This document shows, piece after piece, positions 8,511 through 18,600 of a DNA stretch of 64,000 nt; position 1 is the stretch's first letter; the number at the start of each line of letters is the position of its first letter. Below the pieces are notes generated by a model. It was not told where the DNA came from. It searched no databases and saw only the letters and a list, made by a program, of their open reading frames with translations. The DNA comes from Lachnospiraceae bacterium (GTDB lineage Bacteria > Bacillota > Clostridia > Lachnospirales > Lachnospiraceae). The stretch is taken from positions 16,692-80,691 of the forward strand of contig JAQUXP010000010.1 of assembly GCA_028692395.1 (NCBI GenBank), read 5' to 3'. The translations under genes were made by a program, and so were the position numbers.

Positions 8511-11500
8511 CTAATCCATCATATGAAATGCACTGTCCACCAGTTTCTGCTGCTGCAGAAATACGGTAAGTGCTTTCTGTTCTTCGTCTCTGCTGCCAAG
8601 TGCCCTTGCTGCCAGAATCTGGTTCAAAAGTTTATAATACGTCTTTCCGGAAGCCTCCACCCCTGGAAGAGTAATCTCTTTTTGCGGTGTAGTCCGGTTT
8701 TCACCCTGGTGTTCCACCGTCAGATAATAAGTCAGTGTCTCACCATAGAAAAGTAAAAATTCCTTTGTAAAGATCCCCTGATACATGTTACGCATAGGTT
8801 CACTGATGAACACCTGCCGGTCCAGATTACGCTGCTGCAGTGAATAGTGAATCACCACCTTACTGTCTGCCGGGAAGTGTTCCTCCACGAATACTTTATC
8901 CTCCACCTGGTAAGCCTGAATCAGGGAAACCGGAAGCTTTTGAAAAAACGCAAATCGAAGTCCCATCTGGGTACATTCCAAAAGAAGTGCTCTGGCCTGC
9001 TGCTCCTGTCTCTCCGTAAGCTTTTCCAGACTGGAATAATACTTCAGAAGAGCCAGGTGGCAGATCGTCTCCATCTCCCATTCCCGCTCATACATCCGTT
9101 CCAGATAATCAAAATACACGGGTTTTCCCTGCTCACCAGTCATAAAATACGTACAGGATACATAAGTCAGATAAGCCTGTACCACCTGTTCCCGACCCTG
9201 TCCCCGGATGTAGCCGTCCAGAATCTTCTCTCCCTGTTGGGGAAAGCAGCGGACAAACATGGAAAAGATAAGAATTCTCTCGTCCAGACGATAGGTATCC
9301 AGCTGGAACCCCTTCAGATTCTTCCAAAGACTGCACATGGCTGCCATACTTCCCACGTAATGATTTCTCAGATAAGTCAGAATCACCTCATCGTAGCAGT
9401 CGCAGCGCATGACATAATCTGCCATAAATACCAGTTCCTCATCCTCCTCAAAATCAATTCGAAGAATCATGCGGCTTGCCAGCTTCATCAGCACGGAAAG
9501 TTCGATCCCCTCCACGCCATAACGGCTTACAATAGAAAAAGCATCCGTATATAGCCCTGCTGTCACCAGCACTTCCACCGTGGCCGCCTTATCCACTCTG
9601 GCATAAGCATTCACATCCAGATCGCCCAGGATGTCCTCTAACTGAGTTTCTCCGGTATGGGCCATATAATATTCCAGCAGTTTCTTTCGGATCACATCCC
9701 GGTATTCCTCTGTAAATGTCTCCTCATGCTCTGCCATCTGGTACAGCGGCAGACTTTTAGAATTCACATCCATCTGGGAGGGAAGCTCTCTGCAGATATT
9801 AAGAAGCAGTCCCGGATTCATCTTGCCATAAGCACCACACTGTCTGGCCAGATCCCGGTTATCCATCAGCTGCTGATCCTTATAGGCAACCGTGGTGCCA
9901 AAACGTCTGCGTTTCTCATCCTCAAAAAGAATGCGGGCATCCTCCGAATAAATATTCACATAAGCACACTGATCATTCACCGGATATACCTGTTCACTTT
10001 GCAGTGCGTTGTGACACACGATCACACGGCGGATATTGCGGTCCTCCAGGATGATTCTATGCACAAAAAGTACATCTGAAAGTGCCTGAGCCATGGCTGC
10101 ATCCTGCGGCTCGTGGATAAACTCACGATATAGCTCCGCAAAATCCTCATTCATACGGCGTTTCAGAACCTGTGATGCCGCAAACTTCTCCATGGCATCA
10201 ACATAGCTGTTATAAGTGGTGGAATCTGTCTCCTTGTTTCGAATTACATTGGCATAGACAAAAGCCTTCCTTGTCGCACTTAACGTGTTATTGTATGCGA
10301 AATACATGCGGATGACCTGCGGCAGCATGCCGTGGTAATCCTCACCCATGGTTTCTATATAATATTCGTACAGTCTTGTAATCCGGATCTCATGCTCCAC
10401 AGCAAGAGCATACCAGCGGAAATACTCTTTTCTTGTAGGCGTTCCCTTCATCACAAGCTTGCAGATGGCTTCCAGCACCTCATCTGACGGATATTGTTCA
10501 TAACCGGCCTTCAAAAGCTGATAGATCGAAGAGTCAAATTCCTTCAGATTATCGGAAAGATAGGCCGCCCGCTGCAGCAGAGATTTTGATAACACCCGAT
10601 GCTTTCTTGCAAAACTTAAGACCTGTATGGTAAAAGGTGACAGCCGGCGAAGCAAGCTCTCCTGCTTTGTCAGTATCTGATATGCATCCAGATAAAGGAA
10701 GGGACTCTTACAGCCGCAGACAAAAGCCTGCTCCATGGCATGCAGCTGCATGATCATAGACGCACGAAGGGTCTCATCGAGCTGAAGACGAATAGCCAGC
10801 AGATAATAATCAGCCGGCTCCTGCTGGGCATACGCACGAATCTTCGGCAGAATATTGCTCTGCTCTGCCGGAAGAAGATCGACCTGCTTTGCCAGAAAAT
10901 AATAGATGCCCAGTTCTCTTGGCTTCGTAAGAGTAACCTTGCCCTGCTTAAAGTTCCAGAGAAGCTCCATGGCCTGATTCACTTCCTCATTCATAAGAAA
11001 AAGGTAGGCTTCATACAAAACCAGCATGGTATCCATACACTCTGATCTGGTAAGTTCCAAAAGAGAAGCTTTGGAATTCTCATACCATGTCCTGTAATCC
11101 ATGTTGTGCAGATGCAGATCAATATAGTCTCTGGAAAGCTCCGTAATCTTATGTTTTTTAAGCCCCTGAGGCAGCAGCTGCATTCCCTGTGCCACACTGG
11201 CTTCTATCTCAAATTCCAGGGTCTGATGGACATTTCGGATGATAATCTTTCCATAATGTCTGCCCTGTCCCAGCATTTCCTTATGAACTACAAACTCCAG
11301 TCCATAGACACTTCCTATAAAATCATCCGAGGTTACAACCTTTTTGTCCACCTCCAGAAAATCTCCGACAGTCTCAATCTCCATCCTGACATAGCCCCAG
11401 GTACTCTTATATACATAAAGGGTATCCTTAAGGGAATGCTCCACCTGATAAGCGCGCTTCTGCTGCTTGTCCAAAGACAGTGTGATAGCATCCTTCTTCT

Positions 11501-12098
11501 TTGCCGCAATCAGGAATTCCTCCATATGCTGATATGTCACCGGATTATGAGACATCCCTTTATACAATGCAGTATATACACAATTCTTGCCATTTAGAAT
11601 GCCGGAAAAATGCTCACTTGTGAACAAGTGAAAGGCCTCTCTTTGATCCTTGATGGCAAGCTTTGTAAAATCATCCAGCGTACGCACGGCTCCCATAGAG
11701 CTTTGCACCTGCAGCTTTGCAATCTCGGCAGTCACCGGTATCTGCAGTTCTCCGATTCCACTGCTGAGTACAATCTTTCCACGAATTACATCGCCGTTTT
11801 TTAATCCCTGGGTGTCAATCCCATACACGATCTTACTGGTACTTCCGTGGAATCTGTCCTTTGCAAGAACAATTCGATGGTTATCCGATGTGACTACGCC
11901 CTTCACACGGCTTCCATCCTCTGCTCCAACGCTGAATTCCCCTTTTTGATTTCTTCCCTCCGGTATCTTCAACACGATCTGAGATTCGGAGGCAATAAAC
12001 GCTGGTACTTCATATGCAAAGCGCCCGTTCAACAGCTGTTCAATTCTTCTTTTCAACGTTTCTTCACCTGTGCCTTTTATCTCTTGACTAAAAAACAT
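8511..12098 (-). CDS. Very large protein of unknown function (DUF5717-type), first gene of the module
   Basis: 1195 residues, no membrane segment or signal peptide. The first ~300 residues are beta-rich with repeated strands (DGSRVKGVVTSDNHRIVL and similar), like stacked Ig-type domains; residues ~330-900 are helical and repeat-like; the last ~150 residues (VIHYSLQQRNLDRQVFIS onward) return to beta structure. From memory this matches the DUF5717 family. The ATG at 12098 has no ribosome site; a TTG at 12054-12056 preceded by AGGTGAAG would begin at KRRIEQLLNGRF, which fits homologs as I remember them. Promoter at 12229-12257. Function unknown. Confidence 0.75.
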   Translation of the reverse strand: MFFSQEIKGTGEETLKRRIEQLLNGRFAYEVPAFIASESQIVLKIPEGRNQKGEFSVGAEDGSRVKGVVTSDNHRIVLAKDRFHGSTSKIVYGIDTQGLKNGDVIRGKIVLSSGIGELQIPVTAEIAKLQVQSSMGAVRTLDDFTKLAIKDQREAFHLFTSEHFSGILNGKNCVYTALYKGMSHNPVTYQHMEEFLIAAKKKDAITLSLDKQQKRAYQVEHSLKDTLYVYKSTWGYVRMEIETVGDFLEVDKKVVTSDDFIGSVYGLEFVVHKEMLGQGRHYGKIIIRNVHQTLEFEIEASVAQGMQLLPQGLKKHKITELSRDYIDLHLHNMDYRTWYENSKASLLELTRSECMDTMLVLYEAYLFLMNEEVNQAMELLWNFKQGKVTLTKPRELGIYYFLAKQVDLLPAEQSNILPKIRAYAQQEPADYYLLAIRLQLDETLRASMIMQLHAMEQAFVCGCKSPFLYLDAYQILTKQESLLRRLSPFTIQVLSFARKHRVLSKSLLQRAAYLSDNLKEFDSSIYQLLKAGYEQYPSDEVLEAICKLVMKGTPTRKEYFRWYALAVEHEIRITRLYEYYIETMGEDYHGMLPQVIRMYFAYNNTLSATRKAFVYANVIRNKETDSTTYNSYVDAMEKFAASQVLKRRMNEDFAELYREFIHEPQDAAMAQALSDVLFVHRIILEDRNIRRVIVCHNALQSEQVYPVNDQCAYVNIYSEDARILFEDEKRRRFGTTVAYKDQQLMDNRDLARQCGAYGKMNPGLLLNICRELPSQMDVNSKSLPLYQMAEHEETFTEEYRDVIRKKLLEYYMAHTGETQLEDILGDLDVNAYARVDKAATVEVLVTAGLYTDAFSIVSRYGVEGIELSVLMKLASRMILRIDFEEDEELVFMADYVMRCDCYDEVILTYLRNHYVGSMAAMCSLWKNLKGFQLDTYRLDERILIFSMFVRCFPQQGEKILDGYIRGQGREQVVQAYLTYVSCTYFMTGEQGKPVYFDYLERMYEREWEMETICHLALLKYYSSLEKLTERQEQQARALLLECTQMGLRFAFFQKLPVSLIQAYQVEDKVFVEEHFPADSKVVIHYSLQQRNLDRQVFISEPMRNMYQGIFTKEFLLFYGETLTYYLTVEHQGENRTTPQKEITLPGVEASGKTYYKLLNQILAARALGSRDEEQKALTVFLQQQKLVDSAFHMMD

Positions 12099-12168
12099 TT
12101 ACCGTTATAATATTAAGAAGTAAATGTTAGATACTTTATCTATACGGTTATACTTTATGATGCTGGTT

Positions 12169-12190
12169 CAAAAGGTGTTTTGACCTTTTG
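12169..12190 (-). other. Hairpin in the 5' leader of the three-gene module
   Basis: CAAAAGGT and ACCTTTTG form a perfect 8-bp inverted repeat around a 6-base loop, within the ~125-base untranslated leader between the promoter and the giant gene. No T-run follows, so it is more likely a regulatory or stability hairpin than a terminator. Confidence 0.5.
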
Positions 12191-12228
12191 AGACTGCGGA
12201 TCACTCCGTTACGAATCATTCATATTTA

Positions 12229-12257
12229 ATTATACACTAGAAATTATTGGCTTGCAA
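12229..12257 (-). promoter_or_regulatory. Promoter of the three-gene module
   Basis: On the minus strand TTGCAA (12252-12257), 17 bp, TATAAT (12229-12234). It reads towards the giant gene at 12098. Confidence 0.75.
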
Positions 12258-12310
12258 CTTCCCATTCAAGAGAAATAATGGAAATCAAAGGAAAAATCTG
12301 GAGGTGCTTC

Positions 12311-13423
12311 ATGTTAAAACACAAAGATCATTTTCATGGAAGTGATTTAGAAAAAATCGAACAGACCTACAACATCAAAAAAGAGGATATCATCAGCTTT
12401 TCAGCCAATGTAAATCCTCTTGGGATCTCAACAGAGCTTCGCAGTTCCCTAAGCGCACAGCTGGATGCCATCACCTCATATCCGGACCGGGAGTACAAAG
12501 CACTTCGTGCCTGTATCGCTTCCTACGCTGATACACAAGCCGAGAATATTATCGTGGGAAATGGTTCTACCGAACTGATCTCCCTTTTTATCCAGACCTA
12601 TCATCCTAAAAAAGCCATGATTCTTGGACCCACCTACTCGGAATATGAGCGGGAGATTACCCTGGGAGGCGGCACTACCCTTTATTATCCGCTGCGGGAA
12701 GAATCCGCTTTCGAGATGAATGTAGATGACTTCTGCAGTCAGCTTCACGATGGGCTGGATCTTCTGGTACTGTGTAATCCCAACAATCCCACCTCCACGG
12801 CAATCAATGCTTCCCAGATGCGAAGGATTCTGGATACATGCCTGCAGTTTGGAATCTTTGTCATGGTGGACGAAACCTATGTGGAATTCACCAATGCGGC
12901 AGAGCATATCACCTCTGTTCCCCTGACTTATTATTACACAAACCTGATTATCCTTCGGGGAACCTCTAAGTTCTTCGCCGCACCGGGACTGCGGCTTGGC
13001 TATGCCGTCACCGGAAACCAGGATCTGATTAAGCAGATTAACACCCGCCAGAATCCCTGGTCCATTAACTCTCTCGCTGAGATTGCAGGACGACTGATGT
13101 TCCAGGATCAAAACTATCAGCAGAAAACTCAGCAGCTGATTCACAGTGAACGTTCCCGCCTTTTTAAACTGCTGTCCGGCTGGGACACGGTAAAGGTTTA
13201 TAAACCCATGGGGAATTTTATCCTGGTTCGTATTCTGAAGGAAGGTACGGACGCAGATACGCTCTTCGAGCACTGCATCCGCAAAGGTCTTATGATTCGT
13301 AACTGTTCCACCTTTCCATTTCTGGACAACAGCTTCGTACGCTTCTGTATTATGATGCCGGAGCAAAACGACCGTCTTATGGAAGCCTTTGCTGAAATTC
13401 TGAAGGAATCGATCAGTGGCTGA
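12311..13423 (+). CDS. PLP-dependent aminotransferase, HisC/CobD-like
   Basis: 370 residues from the ATG at 12311, which has GGAGG seven bases upstream; an in-frame ATG at 12278 lacks a site. Fold-type I motifs are all present: NGSTELI (84-90) for phosphate, CNPNNPT (155-161), DETY (187-190), Schiff-base lysine K220 in RGTSKFFAAPGLRLGY, and a C-terminal FVRFCI arginine for the substrate carboxylate. This subgroup contains histidinol-phosphate aminotransferase and threonine-phosphate decarboxylase (CobD). The HGSD opening and SANVNPLG (30-37) resemble CobD a little more, but no cobalamin or histidine genes lie nearby, so the substrate stays open. Confidence 0.85.
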   Translation: MLKHKDHFHGSDLEKIEQTYNIKKEDIISFSANVNPLGISTELRSSLSAQLDAITSYPDREYKALRACIASYADTQAENIIVGNGSTELISLFIQTYHPKKAMILGPTYSEYEREITLGGGTTLYYPLREESAFEMNVDDFCSQLHDGLDLLVLCNPNNPTSTAINASQMRRILDTCLQFGIFVMVDETYVEFTNAAEHITSVPLTYYYTNLIILRGTSKFFAAPGLRLGYAVTGNQDLIKQINTRQNPWSINSLAEIAGRLMFQDQNYQQKTQQLIHSERSRLFKLLSGWDTVKVYKPMGNFILVRILKEGTDADTLFEHCIRKGLMIRNCSTFPFLDNSFVRFCIMMPEQNDRLMEAFAEILKESISG

Positions 13424-13440
13424 GGCACTTTTTTCATACT

Positions 13441-14685
13441 TTATGCGGGGCTGTCTTTTACCCGGCTGTCCATAACAAAGAAGATAATTCCAATAATAAA
13501 CATCACGGCAATTACTCCAACACCAAGGTTGATGCTTCCAGTCATCTGGGATACGATGCCCACTGCCGTAGTTCCGATAAAAGAAGCTCCCTTGCCGCAG
13601 ATATCCAGCAGTCCAAAATACTCACCGGACTGTGCCGCAGGAATAATCTTAGTGTAGTAGGATCTGGAAAGTGCCTGCACACCACCCTGGAACATGCCAA
13701 CGGTGACCGCCAGTACCCAGAACTGCCACTGATGCATCATGGTCATGGCGAAAACTGCAATACAAAAATACGCTGCAATACATACCAGAATCAGTTTCTG
13801 CGTGTCATACTTCACCGCCAGTCTTCCAAAGAGAATGGCAAAGGGAAATGCGACAATCTGTGTTACCAGCAGTGCCAGCAGAAGTCCTGTGGTATCCAGC
13901 CCCAGGGCTGAACCATAGGCCGTAGCCATGTCAATGATGGTATACACACCATCAATATAAAAGAAAAACGCCAGAAGAAACAGGAAGATCTTTTTCTGTT
14001 TCCTTACACTTTTCAAAGTCTGTCCGATTCTGATAAAGCTTTCCCTGATCGCATGTGCTTTTCGCTCCACATAATGGACCTGTCTGTATTGCTTCAAAAG
14101 CGGAGTACTCATAAGCACCCACCATGCTGTTACAATAAAAAATGCGATCACGATACCTGCTTCAAAGGAAATCCCCATCTTATCATATCCCAGTACAAAT
14201 ACAAGACTCAGTAAAAAGGGGATACAGCTTCCAATATAACCCCAGGCATATCCGGCAGATGACACACGGTCCATACGTTCCTCTGTTGTCACATCCACAA
14301 GCATGGAATCATAGAAAATCAGGCTTCCGTTATAACCCACTTTTGCAATAATAAACACGATCAAAAACACCAGCCACTGAGTTGTCAGTCCCATGGCGAG
14401 ACAGGCGATACTTCCCAATGCGATAGAGACCAAAAAGATAGGCTTTTTAAACCCTTTGGTGTCTGCCAGAGTTCCGAACACCGGTCCCAAAAACAGAACA
14501 ATAATCGTAGAAATCGACACTCCATAGCCCCAGTATGCCAGATAATTGACGCTGGACAATCCCTCCTTTTCCGCCAGATAGCTAAAGTAAATCGGAAGAA
14601 TCGTAGATACAAGCAGGGTAAATGCAGAATTACCCACATCATACAGCACCCAGTTACGCTCCTGTTTTGTCAGTTTAAATTTCAT
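13441..14685 (-). CDS. UMF1-type major facilitator transporter
   Basis: 414 residues with about 12 membrane helices. The opening WVLYDVGNSAFTLLVSTILPIYF is characteristic of the UMF1 (Atg22-like) branch of the major facilitator superfamily; PVFGTLADTKGFKKP is the loop 2-3 motif. Members often export or import amino acids or small organics, but the substrate here is unknown. It overlaps the end of the upstream phospholipase C-like gene by 11 bp, so the two form one unit. Confidence 0.86.
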   Translation of the reverse strand: MKFKLTKQERNWVLYDVGNSAFTLLVSTILPIYFSYLAEKEGLSSVNYLAYWGYGVSISTIIVLFLGPVFGTLADTKGFKKPIFLVSIALGSIACLAMGLTTQWLVFLIVFIIAKVGYNGSLIFYDSMLVDVTTEERMDRVSSAGYAWGYIGSCIPFLLSLVFVLGYDKMGISFEAGIVIAFFIVTAWWVLMSTPLLKQYRQVHYVERKAHAIRESFIRIGQTLKSVRKQKKIFLFLLAFFFYIDGVYTIIDMATAYGSALGLDTTGLLLALLVTQIVAFPFAILFGRLAVKYDTQKLILVCIAAYFCIAVFAMTMMHQWQFWVLAVTVGMFQGGVQALSRSYYTKIIPAAQSGEYFGLLDICGKGASFIGTTAVGIVSQMTGSINLGVGVIAVMFIIGIIFFVMDSRVKDSPA

Positions 14686-15502
14686 ACATTTCCCCTCTTT
14701 CCGGATCTACAGATCCAAAGCTATAGCGGAAAATATCTCCCAGACTTCTCTTATCCTCTACAAATTCCATAAACTCCCGGATAAAAGAAACGGCATCCGT
14801 TCTTGCAGTCAGATATCGGTTTTTCAGTTTTTGGTTACTGTCCTTACAGAAAGGATTCGCCTGATAATTCACAATCAGTCCTTGCATTTCCTGATAGTTA
14901 CCAGTGATGCGAAGCATGGTCCAAATCAGGTTTCTTTTCAGCTTCGATGGTGCAATTAATAAGCGGTTACAGCGAATCATCCCCTTTAATGCACGCATCA
15001 CCTGCTGGGCATCCGCTCCCGGATAAAAGCACTGAATCACCACAGCATTTTCCTGTGACGGTACAATATGCTGTGTCAGATTCTGTCGGATCGGATCCTT
15101 TCTGTCATGGATCATAAGCATACGGTCAAATTCCACTTCAATTTCCGTGTGAGAGATACCGCTTTCTTGAATCTTCCGTTCCACATACCCATGGCAGTTC
15201 ACATCCAGTGCAAAATGATTCAGCACCCCGTAAATGTATGCCAGATAAGGCTCCTTATGTTTTTTCTGAAGAATAACCTCCTTCGCCCGCTGAAAAAATT
15301 CCTGTCCGCTGTGTTTATGCAGTTCATATCCGATTTCATTTACCGAATTGGAAAACAGTGCCCCATAATAGAAGAGAATATCCGGTCCATGTAACCCGAT
15401 CAGATACAGCTGAGGGTACTTCTCGATAATTTCCCGGGGAGTTCCCTCAATTCTCCTTCGAACCTCCTGTCCCATGCGGTAATGTGCATATGTTGATGGC
15501 AT
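14675..15502 (-). CDS. Zinc-dependent phospholipase C-like protein
   Basis: 275 residues. The start after M-P-S-T-Y-A-H-Y matches the family, and AGGAGG ends 10 bases before this ATG; an ATG seven codons upstream contains that site and is rejected. Zinc phospholipase C/S1-P1-like ligands are visible as repeated His and Asp: STYAHY at the N-terminus, GLHGPDILFYYG, LNHFALDVNCHGYVE and the later HTEIEVEFDRML. There is no signal peptide, so it is probably intracellular. These proteins are common in Lachnospiraceae next to membrane transporters; the true substrate is unknown. Confidence 0.8.
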   Translation of the reverse strand: MPSTYAHYRMGQEVRRRIEGTPREIIEKYPQLYLIGLHGPDILFYYGALFSNSVNEIGYELHKHSGQEFFQRAKEVILQKKHKEPYLAYIYGVLNHFALDVNCHGYVERKIQESGISHTEIEVEFDRMLMIHDRKDPIRQNLTQHIVPSQENAVVIQCFYPGADAQQVMRALKGMIRCNRLLIAPSKLKRNLIWTMLRITGNYQEMQGLIVNYQANPFCKDSNQKLKNRYLTARTDAVSFIREFMEFVEDKRSLGDIFRYSFGSVDPERGEMYEI

Positions 15503-15619
15503 CTTCTTTGTTCCTCCTGTCATTATTCCAAGACATATATCGTATCAGAGCAGTGTTTCCCTCCGCTACCATTATTCCGTAAAAAACAAATTTAATTTTT
15601 GTAAAAGGAAGCTTTCCTG

Positions 15620-18600
15620 CTACATGTCAAAGAGGGAGTACTGATTGGATTCCGGAATATCCCCGAAGATTCCCAGATCATCCATCAGATCAATTACCGT
15701 CTTGCTGACCTTCGTGCGGTTTCTGAAATCATCCTTGGACAGGAAGATTCCATCCCTGGCTGCCAGCACTACGGCGTCAGCTGCCTTATCTCCCAGACCC
15801 TCGATGGTATCCAGCGCCGGCATCAGTTTATTGTCCACAATACTGAACCGGTGGGCCTGCCCGGTATAAAGATCCACCGGCACAAACTCAAAGCCTCTGG
15901 CATACATTTCCTGTACTACCTTCATATCCTTATAGGTATCCTGTTCCTTCTTACTCAGAATATCCTTTCGTTTCTCGTAATCATGCATATAATATTCCAG
16001 CCGTTCCTGCCCCATACACATCAGCTCATAGGAAAATGCTGATGCACGGATGGAAAAATACGCCGCATAGTAAGCCAGCGGATAAAAAATCTTATAATAG
16101 GCAATACGGTAGGCCATCATAACATAGGCCGCCGCATGGGCCTTGGGGAACATGTATTTAATTTTCTTACAGGACCAGATATACCACTCCGGCACCCCGT
16201 GAGAGGTCATCTCCGTCTCCCACTCCGGCTTTAAGCCCTTTCCTTTTCGTACACTCTCCATGATGGTAAAGGACTCCTCACTGTCCAGCCCCTTACCGAT
16301 GAGGTACGTCATAATATCATCGCGGGTACAAATTGCGGTGGAAATAGTTGCCTTCCCCTCTTCAATCAGCGTCTGTGCATTACCCAGCCACACATCGGTA
16401 CCATGGGACAGTCCGGAGATACGAATCAGGTCTGAGATTGACTGTGGTTTGGTATCCTGAAGCATCTGAATAACAAAATCCGTACCAAACTCCGGCACAC
16501 CCAGGCAGCCCAGCGGACAGCCGCCGATCTGCTCCGGACGGATTCCCAGAGCCTCCGTATTCTTAAACAGGGACATAACCGACTGATCATCCAGTGGAAC
16601 GGTCTGAGCGTCATATCCCGTCAGATCCTCCAGCATACGAATCATGGTAGGATCATCATGTCCCAGAATATCCAGCTTGAGCAGGTTGGAGTCGATGGAG
16701 TGATAGTCAAAGTGCGTGGTGATAATATCCGTGGTGTTGTCATTTGCCGGATGCTGCACCGGGGTAAAGGAATTGATATCCTCACCAAAGGGCAGTACGA
16801 TAATTCCACCCGGATGCTGTCCGGTAGTTCTGCGGATTCCCGTACAGCCCTTTACAATACGGTCAATCTCGCAGTTTCTCTTGTGCACGCCCCTCTCTTC
16901 ATAGTAGTTCTTTACATAACCAAATGCCGTCTTCTCTGCCAGCGTCCCGATAGTTCCTGCACGGAAAGTCTGGCCTGCGCCAAAGATAACCTCCGTATAT
17001 TTATGGGCCTTACTTTGATATTCACCAGAAAAGTTCAGGTCGATATCCGGCTCCTTATTCCCCTTAAATCCAAGAAATGTCTCGAAGGGAATATCAAATC
17101 CCATCTTCTTCATCGGAGTATGACAATTGGGACAGTCACAGTCAGGCATATCACAGCCCGCCCGCCCTGCATATTCCTTCACCTCAGGAGAATCAAAATC
17201 CACATAGTGGCATTTTTCACAGAGATAATGAGGGCTTAACGGATTTACCTCCGTGATACCGGACATAGTGGCAACAAAGGAGGACCCTACCGACCCACGG
17301 GATCCAACCAGATATCCATCCTCATTGGACTTCCACACCAGCTTCTGAGCGATAATATACATCACCGCATAACCATTTGAGATGATGGAATTCAGTTCCT
17401 TTTCCAGCCTTGCTTCTACAATTTCCGGAAGATTTTCCCCGTAAACCTCATGGGCGGTATTGTAGCAGATATCCCTTAAATCCCGGTCAGAATTCTCGAT
17501 AACAGGCGGGAATTTTCCGGCACGTATGGGAGAAATCTTCTCTATCATATCAGAAATCTTTCTGGGATTGGTGATGACCACCTCCTGCGCTTTTTCTGTC
17601 CCCAGGTAGGAAAACTCCTCCAGCATCTCATCTGTAGTCCGAAGAAACAGCGGCGCCTGATCATCTGCATCGGAAAAGCCTTTGCCTGTCATGATAATTC
17701 TCCGGTAAATCTCATCCTCAGGATCCATAAAATGCACATCACAGGTAGCAACCACCGGCTTTTGAAACTGCTCTCCCAGCTTTACAATCTTTTTGTTCAG
17801 ATTCTGCAGATCCTCTATGGAATTCACCGCAGAAATATCCTCTTTATTCAGCATAAACCTGTTATTGCCCAGCGGCTGGATCTCAAGATAATCGTAAAAC
17901 TCCACCAGTCTCGTAATCTCTGCATCCGGTGCCCCCCGAAGCAGTGCCTGGTAAAGCTCTCCCGCCTCGCAGGCTGAACCGATCATCAGTCCTTCGGAAT
18001 ACTTCAGATAGAGGCTCTTTGGCAATTTGGGTCTTCGGTTATAATACTTCAGATGGGACTCAGAGATCAGTCGATACAGATTTACACGCCCGGTCTCCCC
18101 TGTGGCCAGAATAATCGCATGGGCACTGGGAAGCTTTCGAATCGTATGCTCGGAAATGCTTCCTTTTTCATTTAACTGATCCAGATTCTCTATGCCCCGG
18201 TCCCGAAGCATCTTCACAAATTTCACAAAAATATCTGCTGTGCAGGCGGCATCGTCTACCGCACGGTGATGATTATCCAGGGAAACCCCCACTGCCTTGG
18301 CCACCGTGTCCAGCTTAAACCGGTTTAGTCCCGGAAGAAGAAACCGGGCCATGGCCACCGTATCTGCGGAGGTAAAAGACTTTTGAATCCCCTGTTTTTC
18401 ACAATTATGTTCGATAAAGCTCATATCAAATCCGGCATTATGTGCCACCATAACTGCATCCTGGCAAAACTCCAGAAACTCCGGCAAAACCTTCTCGATA
18501 ACAGGTGCCTCCATAACCATGGCATCATTAATTCCCGTTAGATTTTCAATCTTAAAGGGAATCGGAACCTCCGGATTCACAAAAGTAGAGAAACGCTGCG

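Noticed and set aside
12278..12310. Upstream ATG for the aminotransferase
   Set aside because: No ribosome site; the ATG at 12311 has GGAGG and begins the conserved part.
12311..13423. Calling the aminotransferase HisC or CobD outright
   Set aside because: Motifs are shared by both groups and no histidine or cobalamin gene is adjacent.
13400..13440. Terminator at the end of the aminotransferase gene
   Set aside because: AGTGGC...GCACTTTTTT gives only a 4-bp stem overlapping the stop codon; too weak to list.
14675..15523. Seven-codon longer start for the phospholipase C-like protein
   Set aside because: That ATG contains the AGGAGG ribosome site used by the downstream ATG at 15502.
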